This document shows, piece by piece, positions 1 to 12,400 of a stretch of DNA of 64,000 nucleotides (positions are counted from its first letter, which is position 1; each line of letters begins with the position of its first letter). Location of the stretch: assembly GCF_918797505.1 (NCBI RefSeq), contig NC_092793.1, positions 6,086,366-6,150,365 of the forward strand, read 5' to 3'. The stretch is from Bemisia tabaci (taxonomy: Eukaryota; Arthropoda; Insecta; Hemiptera; Aleyrodidae). The notes under the pieces are model-generated. The model was not told where the DNA came from and made no database searches. It was given only the letters and a program-made list of their open reading frames with translations. The position numbers and the translations under genes are program-made.

Positions 1-826
1 TGCAGCTCCGCCGGATTGAAGGCGCGTTAAACTGCGAAGATGTTCGATCCGCCTTACCGACCCTCGCGGGCAGGACGAACGCTAAAATCGCTGCAACACT
101 TACAGGATGCGTCGTTATTTATGACTCCAGTCTAATTTTCACCATAATAAACAAAAATGACTATCCCTTTATCTACAATTTTGAATCTGGGACCATGGTT
201 TTTTTTTCGGTAAAAAGGAAAAAAGGAAAATTGGACTGAGTATAATATGGAGACGAAATTTCCCGTCATTTCAATTGAAATCGTTCGGAAAATTATTGTA
301 AATGTTTCAGATAATTTGTGCGTATCTTTAAAACAATATTGATTGGAATTGAAGCATAAACAGTGGTTTGCAACGTTGCAATCGAGGTAAATAAGCTCCT
401 TTTCGTGTGGAACCATCGATATTTGAGTTCGTTTACGGAAGGCGTGACATTCAACTATTTGACCACGGCTTTAAGCATATTACAGCTCCGCCGGATGGAA
501 GGCGCGTTAAACTGCGAAGATGTTCGATCCGCCTTGCCGACCCTCGCGGGCAGGACGAACGCTAAAATCGCTGCGACACTTACACGATGCGTCGTTATTT
601 ATGACTCCAGTCTAATTTTCACCATAAAAAACAAAAATGACTATCCCTAGGTATATCTAAAATTTAGAATCTGGGACCAGGGTTTTTTTCTGTAAAAAGG
701 AAAAAAGGAAAATTGGACTGAGTATAATATGGAGACGAAATTTCCCGTCATTTCAATTAAAATCGTCTGTAAAAATATTGTAAATGTTTCAGAGAATTTG
801 TGCGTATCTTTTAAACAATATTGATT
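1..826. repeat. Direct tandem repeat, 480-bp period, cut by the window edge
   Basis: The segment starting at 1 recurs from 480-481 with only scattered substitutions (GCTCCGCCGGAT start, GCGGGCAGGACGAACGC block, then an A/T-rich block with AAAAAGGAAAAAAGG). The first unit is complete at about 480 bp. The second stops near 826, where a different repeat begins. Short open frames inside it match between copies only as far as the DNA does and resemble no family I know, so I read it as satellite-like or transposon-derived and not a gene. Confidence 0.75.
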
Positions 827-1475
827 TAATAATTTTGTTGTTTTCCGGTGATACAAGAGACAGCATCTTTAATTAGTCGAGTTGAGAGAAGAACTAAACA
901 CGCAATTTGGCCTAGAGCTCAGCGCAGAGAGGAAATGATGACGAGGACTTGAGATGAAAAGGACAAGCCCTCGGCGCGGCCGGCGGTTGGCATGTAACAC
1001 ATATTAGCGCCTACAAGACTGCATGAATACTTCACCCATTGCGCAAAACACAATGCGGTCAGGAGCGGTTGGCGTGGAGCGCATAGCGCCTCCAAGACTG
1101 CAAGAATACTTCACGCATTACGCCAAACACGGTGCGATCAGCGCGGCGAAGCGGCGGAAGTTAAAATTATTAAACCACATTTATGTTTGGTTTTTCATGA
1201 TTTTTTATTTCATTTCTTATAAATGGAGGACCTTGTCGACACAGAGATAGGTTTACGGAACTTAACTTTTGCGTCAAGTTCCGTGAAATTTTGCTAGTAG
1301 TGTTGACAGGGCTTTCGCAAAAAATGTATCCAACCTGAGTAGGTAAACGCGTCTTATGTACCCCTCCCCCCCGGCACGTTCACTTGATGGTTTTTATTGA
1401 TGTTTTAAAACAAATGAGGAGAAGGCGGCGAAATACAGGCGGCCCAAGGGCGGCAAGTAGATAAATCCGGCCCTG
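827..1475. mobile_element. Left-truncated nonautonomous hAT-like element (CCGGAT-end family)
   Basis: This matches the 3' three quarters of the full-length copy at 39813-40639. It has the same GAGTTGAGAGAA block, the GCGCCTACAAGACTGCATGA / ACTTCACGCATTGCGCCAAA motifs, and the right terminus AAATCCGGCCCTG ending at 1475. The left end is missing and the junction abuts the tandem repeat. No transposase is encoded. Confidence 0.75.
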
Positions 1476-1489
1476 TTTTTCGGTAAAAA

Positions 1490-1760
1490 TTTTGAGAACA
1501 CTTCCACAATATTTTGGCAAAAGATGTGGAAACCCTTCCACATCTTGTGGGAAATAGTGGAAGTTCTTTTACATTTTGTGGCGACTGTTCCACATTTTGT
1601 AAAAACCCTTGCACAATAGATCGGTAAAATTTGTACCTAGAAACCCTTCCACATTACTGCGGTAAAAATTGTGGAAATCCTTCCACAATACTCAGGTAAA
1701 AAATGTGGAGACTGTTTTTCATGTCTCGAATATTTTGGTGAAAAACCCTTTCACACTGAT
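1490..1760. repeat. Degenerate short-period repeat rich in CTTCCACA/TGTGGAA
   Basis: Variants of CTTCCACAATnTnGGTAAAA and its reverse (TGTGGAAA) recur about every 35-45 bp on both strands, so the stretch can fold on itself. Copies are too diverged to give a clean consensus. Confidence 0.55.
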
Positions 1761-3347
1761 TTGAAACATAATACTTAGACGCTATTAGTGGCGCGTCATC
1801 ATGGGGATTCTTCATAATATCGAATTGGATCCAAACAACATTAGCATAACCTCTTTCAATGCTACGAAGGCAAAAAAAACAAAATAAGTATAACGCTTTT
1901 CTGTGACGTGGCACTATGGTGTCTATAAAACATGGGATTTGAAGTGAAGAAAGCAAAAATAGAAGAAAGAGCTTCCTCAAAATCTAGGCCGCTTCAATGA
2001 TTTCAAACGAAAATTTTTCGCATGATCGTGCTTCCGTAAAATCGACAAGGGCTTCCACAATTTCAAATGAAAAATTTTCGCCTGATCTACTAAGAATAAT
2101 GTACACCCCTGTGGTTGACAATATAACTTCGCAGACAATTCTCTAACCGAGGCTTTGCGTCACTTTCCTACAACAGCTCATATTTCTGAAATGGTTGGAC
2201 AGCTCATTTGATTTGGACTAGATTCTAAGTGGGTTTCAGAAAGTAAAATTTAATACAGTTATTCTTACCTTAGATGAGGATGCAACATAGTTGACTAACT
2301 CAGCATGAATGAACTCAAAAAGACAGTCATCAGCTATTGGCACGGCAGGCATCTTGAGCAGAGAACCTTTCAAAGTGACAAAGATGTTGGGATTTACTTG
2401 TATTCAGATTTGGGGGATTGGTAGAGTGTCTAAAACTAATTATTCACTGCGATTGAAATTGGAGAGAGAGGATAAACTCATTTTATTTCATCAATTAAAT
2501 TACTATCACAACGCATACTTATCACAAGCAACATAAACTCTGCTTTGTTTACTGATAAGATACCGCTATGTTGCCGGATTTTTAGTTTATTTTAAATTTT
2601 TCTCGTAACTTTGGTACGACCGTACAAACTTCCATGAAATTTTCAGGAATTAATTTTTATGACTAAAAAAATATAGGTTCTAGTTGCGCGTAATTTTGTT
2701 CGTTATTTTCCCGTATAAAATCTGACGAGTTTGAAAAAATTGGCAACATACCACCGAGTGTTGACTGTTGAGGGTTTGAGGTTAAGTTGTGTTTTGTGTT
2801 GGTGTTGTGTTGATAGTTTTATTTGCAACTTATGGCTGCGCAGCGGCGGCGAATGCTGTTGCTGTATCTAATATCGACGTCCAAACTTTTCTTCTGTCGT
2901 TCTTTTCAGGTCAAATAAATGTGAAAAGCAATTTTTGAATACTTGCTTAAGTAATTGTGGCTCATTTTTTATCAGTGCTCTCTTCTGACTCCTCGGGATA
3001 CTCGTGCTACCCGTCCTGAAAATCGTGTGTTTCTTCATGCCTTTGAGTTCCTTCAGGGTTTGAATGCCAGCTTTTTTCAAACACTAAGCTGTCTGAACCT
3101 CCGTGTTTTACTATCACGTTTTACGCTTACTGTTCATTTTAGCTCAAAACGGCTGAACATTCATCTTACTGCCAGCTGCAGCTCACTTGAACTGAAGTCT
3201 TGTCGTAACTCCTTACTATTTCTGCACGGCCGGACCCACCCCAGTTCTCTCCTGAATCTTGACCAAAACATTCTTTTCACAACTGACTTTTGTAACCGTT
3301 ACTTAGTTCAACTGTTTTCTTATTTTGTATCTGATCAGTTCGATGCA
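1761..3347. other. ZRANB2 upstream region; no separate gene seen
   Basis: AT-rich DNA with no conserved coding segment. The stretch 2750-2880 is richer in GC and G/T and contains GGCTGCGCAGCGGCGGCG (2824-2841). It is the best candidate for the ZRANB2 promoter and first transcribed bases, since the coding start is about 500 bp further on. An open frame runs from 2955 into the ZRANB2 coding exon in the same frame, but its upstream residues (Leu/Phe/Cys-rich) are unlike any ZRANB2 N terminus and I treat them as untranslated. Confidence 0.45.
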
Positions 3348-3427
3348 ATGACTGACCCAGCAGGAGCTCCCACCAGTGCTACCAGATTCCGCATCAGTGA
3401 TGGAGATTGGGTTTGCAGTGATTCACA
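3348..3427 (+). CDS. Zranb2: ZRANB2 exon 1 (coding part)
   Basis: Encodes residues 1-26 plus two bases of codon 27 and ends at donor GTGAGT. The start at 3348 puts FRISDGDW at residues 14-21, close to its position in vertebrate ZRANB2. Contains Cys23 of finger 1. Confidence 0.88.
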
Positions 3428-6400
3428 GTGAGTTATATTCACCTTCTCTCCCCGTTTCTCTAATCTTTTATGTACGAAGTAGGAGCTAAAGAGCTTTCTA
3501 TCAGGGGAATTTGATCTGGATAGATGATGAGTTCATGTTAGAGTCCGTGCCAAGTAACTTTTACCCACTTTTAGACAAAGACAGAAGATTGACATCAGTT
3601 TAGCAGTGAAAATAAATGAAAAAATCACCATGACAAATCTTTTGTTGCAGTCTAAAATTGCATCAATCTTTTTGACAAGGACTCTAGGTGGATGGTTAGG
3701 ATTAGAAATGTGGTTGAACTTTGACTAAATGCTGTCAGTCGCCAATTAAGTAAGCAAGCATAGGTACATTCCATTAATTTGTCATTGCTGAAAGATTGCA
3801 CTTTGATAAACATGGGGACAACCGATCTATGTGTCCTCCTGATCTGAAGTCTGTGGATAGGAGACTAAGTAAATGGTAGATCTGGGAAAAGAAAGGAATA
3901 GTCAAATCAATGTGGATACATCATTCAGGAGTTTGCCATTGGCCACCGTATAAATTTATATTGAATGTTGCTGTTTTCCGATGGTACATTTGCCAAATTT
4001 TCTTTTCCCAGTTCTTAGTAGCTGAAGTATCTGTTCATTTGGATTTTCCTCAAGCTTCAAGGAGGTAATTTAGGACTGTCGTTTATCCATTTGAACCTTT
4101 TGCTAGTTTGTCTGACAGTCTAGTTAGCAATGCAATTTTATTGCTAATTTTTACTGATATATAATATAGGATCTTCTTTGCTCTTTCTGAGCCATCTTCC
4201 AGGAAAATTTGAAGGAAATCCATAGGAGCTTTTGACCGCATAATAAGGATAAAAAAAATACTGCATCATGAAACCTCCTAAAGAATTTCTAAGTAATCAA
4301 GAGCTTAGAAAACTAGTCGATGAAAAGACATTCTTTTAATTGTGGCAATACTTTTGCCACCTGAAGACCTTTTTAGGAAGTTTAATTTTTCAAAAATAGC
4401 AAAAAATGAGAAGTAGAGGTCTGCTCAAAATTTTCAAATGGCAACTCTTATCTTTAGTCTCATCTGTCCAAGCACAATATTAGAAAAGATATTGCTGGCT
4501 CAAATTGCAAGTCATCCCCTTATAAATAGCAAAATGAATTAAAGAAGTTTAGAATATTTATTATTTTGAAAACTTCTATCAACAATTTATTAAATTAAAT
4601 TATGAAGCAAAATAATCTGATCTGTATGATACTTACCCTGCATTTTTTCTCGTTTTTTCCAGATGTGGCAACATCAATTTTGCGAGAAGAAGCGCCTGCA
4701 ATCGATGCAACAAAGGTATTACCCATTGTCTTGCAACTCATGTTTTGTTGCAGAATTTGAAATGGATGGTTAAGTGAAGTTGAAAAATGGGTATTTTAAT
4801 TGCGAAGGAAAACAAATCGAAGTATCACCCTCAGGTTGTCAGTGAATAACTTTGAATAAGTTTAAAATGCTCCTTGAAAATTTTATTAAGAATTTTAGTT
4901 AGAATTTTCTTTAAAAAAAATGAAAAATAACTCAAATAAAACTCGAAGGGCTTTAGAACTTGTGACTTTCTTTCTTAACTTTGGTGTCGAAATGCCCTTT
5001 GGTCAAAAGACTTGTGACAGTCCTTTCAATAAAACGTTTGGAAAAGACTGCCTCAAAAAAGTAAACTAGATAATGAACACCATCAGTGTCCTTTATTCTC
5101 AATACCTTTAAAACACGAATCAGCAAGTTTTGAGATCCATCTCATATTTGTTTCAAAATTGTACACAAATCATAACTTCAATTAGAAAAAAACATCATAA
5201 ATGCCCGCCTGGTCAATTTTTATTGGTTTTAAAGATGAAACAATCGTCTTTTTTTAAATTGTTTCCTCCTAATGCATAGAAATGAAGCTATTACTGCAGG
5301 AAAAATCTTGCGACTAGCTCAGGAGTCTGAAAAATCAAGGGAAGAATGAAAAATATTTTTCCTCCTCAACATGAGACCAATTTATTGGTTTATTTCACCC
5401 TATTTGATAAAAAACGCTTTTTTTTTTGGTCATGTAAAGAAGGTCTAAGAGATTCAGTTGGCTGACAGTACCTACTTAATGCGAGATCAAGTGTGCCTCA
5501 GACTGTGTCTTACCAAGTCCTCATGGAAAAAGCTTTTTTGGAAATTAACTACTCAACAGGAGGACACTTCTTTCAGTTTCCGAGGCCTAGTTTTGTCAAC
5601 ATTACTATGACCCAGTTGTTGGTAGATTTTTTTCTCCTGTTTTTTTTTTTTTTTTCTTTGTATTTTTAATGATCCAATATTTGATACCTCACAGAGAAGG
5701 CAGATGGAGTTGCATCGAAGAAAAAGTTGGGACACGAAATAGGAAAAGCTGCAGCAGAAAAAAGTCGTGGTCTTTTCAGTGCTGATGATTGGCAGTGTAA
5801 CAAGTGAGTCTCCTCTTATTTAAACCTGACTACACTATCAAACACTCTGCCTTATGAAATGAAAAATCTCTAAGCATCAATTTTGGATAAGTACACCCAA
5901 GTGCCAGAGATGGAGCGGTAATTTTCCACCGGAACATATTACAAGTCCAGAAACTTTGGAAGAAGTTTGTTGTCTTTTTACTTTCTTGCTGCCCTACGGG
6001 TAGAGGAAGCATTGTCATCCAAAAAAAAAAGTTAAATTTTTTTTTCGTTTAAAATCAGAAGAAAAGTGTGGAAAATTGCCTCAAAGCTGGAAAAATATTT
6101 TGATTACGAGAGGTTTGGTTATAAGGATTGTCTCAAAAGAAGTGCAAGAGAAATATTTTAATTTTAAATGAAATTTTTCTTCGTCATGATGAAATATAAG
6201 ATAACAACAGTGCGTTTTCATATTATGTAAGTTACTTAAACATTGTCTGCACAGTTGAATCATCATCTCCTATTTCCAGGTGCGGCAATGTCAACTGGGC
6301 ACGAAGGCAACAGTGTAACATGTGTAATGCTCCAAAATATGGAGAAGTTGAAGAACGGACTGGCTACGGTGGTGGTTATAATGATAGAGGAGTTGTAGAA

Positions 6401-9400
6401 TACAAAGAACGAGCTGACTCGGATGATGAGTATGATGAGGTGAGAGATTTGATGTCGGCACTCTCTTTTTTTCTAGTATATAAATGCAGCAAAGTCAAGT
6501 AAAGAGGTCGCAATGTGAAAAGGTTAAATGCGCCCATTGCAAACCTTTGCTTGATCAGAAATAAGTATACTCATTATCAGTTTAAAATTAACTAAATAAA
6601 TTCACCAGTTTCAATGGAAAATGGGCAAAATGGCTCAAAAGTCGCAATAAGCAGCAGGATTCTGAAATGCATTCATAATTTAACAATACGTGCAAGAAAT
6701 GTGCATATTTTCGAGCTTCTTGTCTCAAAAAGGATACTACAGCAAAGATCCTATTTAAAATACAGGAGTCATCTCAATTTGACAACTCTGCATCGTATCG
6801 AATGGCCAAGCATATTTCCAGGCAATCAAAGATTATGAAAATTACTGCCAGTTACTTTTTAAACTTGAAAAAGAATTGAAATGTATGATATCAAAACATT
6901 TTGAATCATTTAGTTTGTTCCACACATCAAACTTTGTTTTGTTTATACTGGTGACGCATCAAGCAGTGTCATGGTGGGAGCCATTATGTAGATACTGTGC
7001 CATTGTTGAGTCGAGATGACTCCTCTGTTACATTAGATCTTTTCCACTGTTTCCTGCCTTTTCAAAGCAGGAATAAGCTCGAAAATGTGCATATTTCTTA
7101 TGCTGATTGTGAATTCATGAGTGAATTTCACACTTTCTCAATGTGCTCATCGTGATTTTTGAGCCATTTTTCACAAAAAACAAATTTTACTTTTGCTGTA
7201 GTAAAAGTTTGCAACTGGCCCATTGGACTGATCCATATTTGACTGCTGACAGAGATGGGTTGATAATAAGTATTCTGTAGGTATGAGGATAAAAACGAAA
7301 TCCGGAAAAATTCCTAAAATAGTGTACTTTTCCTTCTAAGAACACTTTGCAATTGAAGCTACTCAAAGATTTTTCTTAATTTCATCACCAAAATCGAAGC
7401 AAGTCTTGCTGCTGCATTGGTACTCGTTACTCAGAGAAACAACATGGAATTCTGATTAAGGTTCCATCATATTGTATTCATCTTAGCTAATAGTTTAAAT
7501 TTTATACTAAAAGTATACATGAACCATTCATTCCTGAAAAGGTTCAAAGGTTTTCGAAAAATATAATAGTTGAAGAAAATCAATGCTCATCAATTTATTT
7601 ATTTATTATCATTTTATATTTCCTATTAAAAGTATAACTATACTTTTATTTCTGGGGAAGGTCCAAGTATGAATCATGTGTAAGTAACAAAAATTATAAT
7701 GGCTGAAGAAAATTAATGCTCTTGAGTTTTTGGGGCAAAATTTCTTTAAAAATGAAATTTTCTGTTGAAAGCTAATTTCACTTTTCAGTTTGGGCGGAGG
7801 AAGAAAAAAAGAAGCTCCCGCCATTCAGAAGGAAGTATGAATGGTGAAGATGAAATTAGAAGCAGCAGTAGCAAAATTAGCAAGAATGGAAATAATGACA
7901 TTGTCAAAAAATCCAAAGCAGAAGAAGAGGAAGAAGAGGAGGAGGAAGATGAAGAAGATGAGGTAATTGTTTTTTTTTAAAATGTTTAATTTTTTTTATT
8001 ATAGTAAAAGAGGCAACAGGGTGATCAATGAAATTTATCTCATTTTCCTTGTGCCCTTATAACATCGAATTAACCTTGTCGGGTCATTCCATGTCAATTC
8101 GAACGGACTTGTAACCACCCGACTCGGATTTCCATGATTTTTGTTTTACTTAATTTATCGGTCAATATAAGAAAAAACCCAAATTTTCAGCTTCATATCT
8201 TCAATATTTCTTGAGAAAAAATTTTTTGAAGTTTTATGGCCTTCTCTAAAAATGCACTCTCCAGACTCAGAAAACGGGAATGACTCGTGTTTGAAAAAAA
8301 CCTCATAAGTTTTGCAGTTTTAAAGATTTTAAGCTGAAATTTGGCACACTAGTTCGTGTTAGTATTTATTTTAAGGGAAAAATTCCCAATTGAACCCAAC
8401 TCACTCAGGAGGGCCAACTGAGCCGAAGATACGCCGTTTTAGCCCTGATTTTTAACGCTAAAAACTAGTTTTCTTAAAATGGGCGTAGCAACCGAAGCTA
8501 ACGAGATATTGCCAACTTTTTTTTTTTGAAAATCAACTTCAAAGTATGCTCTAACTGATTAAAAAATAAAAATCGTGGGTATGCAGCTTCTTCATTGGTT
8601 AATCACACTTTTTAGCAAAAAACGCTCAAAAAATTGAGTCTGGGGGTAGGGTGCGGCTTATACGAGAAATTAAAAAGGTTGAATTTTGAAAATGACAAGG
8701 GACCCCGCCAAAACGTTCCTAATAGTGTAAAAACAAACGTTGTAGAACAGTTTTGCATTTGGTCAACATTTAGAGGTCGCGACGGGCCCTTAAAATTGCA
8801 AAATTCGGCTAATTTTCGCATTTTTTCATCCATTTTGGCAAATTTTCTCAGGCCTCACGAAGAGTTCTAATTGATAATTTTATTCATAAATAGAACTTTT
8901 TTTGCAGAACCTTCGGAATATCCAGATTCCGAAAAGAGGGGATGTTTTTAAACGTTTTTGAGTTAAAAAAGTGCATTTATTTTCGAAAAATCGAATTTTC
9001 AAAAAAATTGATAGATTTTGGAAAAAAGCAAGGGTCATATGCGGCTGCAGCAGCAATTATTTAGTGGAGTCAACTCCACCAGTCGCCTGAGAAAAAATAT
9101 TTTCCCTCCTTTCCAACGCAAATCAATCGGACTGGTATTACATGCGTTACATGGGCGGAAAGGGGCACTTGTCCGGAAAAACCTCGATATTTGGAACAGA
9201 ACGGAAACTTTAATAGGCATACAATTTATGGTTCCCCATGTAATTTTAGCTGCTGAATCCGAAAATGGCCTTATCTTTCCTCCATCATGCACAGATTTTC
9301 CGGAAAATTGATTTTTCACCGGAAAAGTTCGATTTTTAAGGAAAATCCTGATTTTTCCGGGGAAAATCGATCCGACCCAGCATGACGGAGGTCATTTTCG

Positions 9401-12400
9401 GACTCAGCGCTAAAAACTACTCTAAGATAATCGCATTTAAACCCGTGTTGACCAGTGTTACTTTAGATTTCTGGTCACTACCAAAATAGCGTAGTTTATG
9501 AAGAGTGTATTTATATTGGATCGGTAAGGGAGGGGGGTTGGAGGGGCTGGGGGCTTAAGGTGGAGGATGGGATGCATTTTAGGTTATATATTGCCTATTT
9601 ATGAATAAAATTATCAATTAGAACTCTTCGTGAGGCCTGAGAAAATTTGCCAAAATGGATGAAAAAATGCGAAAATTAGCCGAATTTTGCAATTTTAAGG
9701 GCCCGTCGCGACCTCTAAATGTTGACCAAATGCAAAACTGTTCTACAACGTTTGTTTTTACACTATTAGGAACGTTTTTGGCGGGGTCCCTTGTCATTTT
9801 CAAAATTCAACCTTTTTAATTTCTCGTATAAGCCGCACCCTACCCCCAGACTCAATTTTTTGAGCGTTTTTGCTAAAAAGTGTGATTAACCAATGAAGAA
9901 GCTGCATACCCACGATTTTTATTTTTTAATCAGTTAGAGCATACTTTGAAGTTGATTTTCAAAAAAAAAAAGTTGGCAATATCTCGTTAGCTTCGGTTGC
10001 TACGCCCATTTTAAGAAAACTAGTTTTTAGCGTTAAAAATCAGGGCTAAAACGGCGTATCTTCGGCTCAGTTGGCCCTCCTGAGTGAGTTGGGTTCAATT
10101 GGGAATTTTTCCCTTAAAATAAATACTAACACGAACTAGTGTGCCAAATTTCAGCTTAAAATCTTTAAAACTGCAAAACTTATGAGGTTTTTTTCAAACA
10201 CGAGTCATTCCCGTTTTCTGAGTCTGGAGAGTGCATTTTTAGAGAAGGCCATAAAACTTCAAAAAATTTTTTCTCAAGAAATATTGAAGATATGAAGCTG
10301 AAAATTTGGGTTTTTTCTTATATTGACCGATAAATTAAGTAAAACAAAAATCATGGAAATCCGAGTCGGGTGGTTACAAGTCCGTTCGAATTGACATGGA
10401 ATGACCCTGTCCCTAACATTAAAAAGTATACTCATCTCTGAAAACAAGGAGGTGACATGTGTTGATGTTTAGACTTGTCATGAGACCCAAAATCAATGTG
10501 ACTAAAGCGCAGACATACGCTAACCAGGTGTTACTTGGATTACGTTTTGCAAAAAGGAACTAAGAGTAATCCAATGTTGCTGGTATTGTGGAAATCATAT
10601 TCTTTGCAAAAAATCAAATTTACAATGGTAATTTTTGTCTTGAATTCATGATTTATCGGGAGCAAAGATAAATCTTGTCTAGAAGATCAGTTTATATTTG
10701 CAAGGTAATAAAAAGTTGCAAAAGCCTGGCAACATTAGAATGCTAATGATTCTTTTTTGCAAAATGCAGTCCATTTAGCGTTACTAAGGTGAGAAAAAGT
10801 GAGGGAAGTGTGCAACAAATGTACGAAATTCAAAATTTAAAAAAGTTAAACCTCTTTCTGTTAATCACAATTAAGAGGATTCTAATGTTGGATTTTAAAT
10901 GTTCATTTTGCATTTTTCTCAGATTTTGGTACCTAACAGCTATTTTACTCTTCCAGTTGTCAGTCACTTACAGGAAAGGTTTGATCAAAGTCGCACGTTT
11001 ATAGTAGTGCCGGGGCATGTGTTCGTAAATCACGTCCTGTGTGCTCATTAGTGACACAAGTTGCCATTGAAGTTCATTCTCCTCATTTTTATCTCTAAAA
11101 CAAGAATATCTTCGATGAACTCATTGATTTTGAATGGAAGGCTTCAGGAACAAGATGGTTTCCAAATTTGTGGCTAGAAAACTGCGATTGTTTTAGAATG
11201 GTACAACAATGTAAATGAGGTTAATGGTCATATTATTTTGGTTGTAGAACCCAAAGAAATTTTATAAATAAATGCCTCAACTCACAGATATGTCTCAAAA
11301 CCAAAATGACGGCCAATTTTGGCTCATTGGGGACAATATATGCCCTCAGACTTTTAGTTTATTTTGCTTAATCTCTTCACTGTGATCATACTCTGTGTGT
11401 ATTATACTCTAATATTTTACTGAATCTCATTTTTTGCGATTTTAATTGATCTCATTGTTTGTTTTGGTTTTGGAAGTCAAAACTCAACAAAATTGAAGCC
11501 TTTTAAAGACTGTATCTCACAATCGGAAATTACCTTTCTGCGATTATTACAATAGTTGCATACCTGAAATTAGTTTTTAAAATCATTCCTGTCTTGTTCA
11601 AGCAACTCTGAGTGAAGTCTGACTCCATGCTATCAGAGCTGACAGCATACAAAAAAGTTACTGGTCCACAAAACCCAACGTACTGATAGTGGAGATGTAA
11701 ATTACAACCAAACCTGTAACACAAAAGATATGCAAAGTAAGATTTTAACAGGCAAAGTAATTAAAAGCAAGGAAAAATCATAATGCACAGGGCTTAAATT
11801 CCTTGAGTAAGTTTAAGAATCAACAAGTTATAATTTAGCTTGTGTTTTATTCTCTTTGTACTTAGGAAGAAGATGATGATGACCTCTCAAAATATGACCT
11901 CACTGGGTGGGGAGATGAGGATGAAGAGTCTAAAGATAAATCAGACAGTCTAGCATCTAAGAAATCGTCCAGCTCATTTAGGGATAGGTCTCGGTCAAGG
12001 TAAGCACTTGCTATTTTCTTCCGTAGGTCAGGGATGTCAGCTTGATTATCAATGTAGAATTTGCACGCAATTTTTTTATTGCTTCATCTGAAAGTGCCTA
12101 ATGAGCTGAGTTCGCAATATTTTTCATAATTTTTTTCTGACATGGGAAATTGGAGAAAAATTGATTTAAAAGTGAGAAAATGCGCCGCCTTGTGACGTCA
12201 TCTGGCGGCATTTCCCATTTAAACACATGTATTTTAGCAGAATCGGTTATTTTGTCATATCTCCTCTAATAATCGCTCAATTTATGAATCAAGGGTATCT
12301 TCGTGTTCAGTTCACTCAGAGGATTCCACTTAAACAGGAAATTCATCAAATTTCAGACCCTTGCAAATTCTCCATTGAGTAACGGCTAGAAATTTTTTGG

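Noticed and set aside
2955..3347. 131-codon in-frame extension upstream of the ZRANB2 start
   Set aside because: The frame is open and continuous with exon 1, but the residues are hydrophobic and unlike any ZRANB2 N terminus, while Met at 3348 puts the first finger at the usual distance. More likely 5' UTR or intron.
8634..9803. Mirror-image open frames in the arms and spacer of the 8081-10407 foldback
   Set aside because: The two arm frames are the same sequence seen from either side, and those in the spacer pair across strands; none resembles a transposase.
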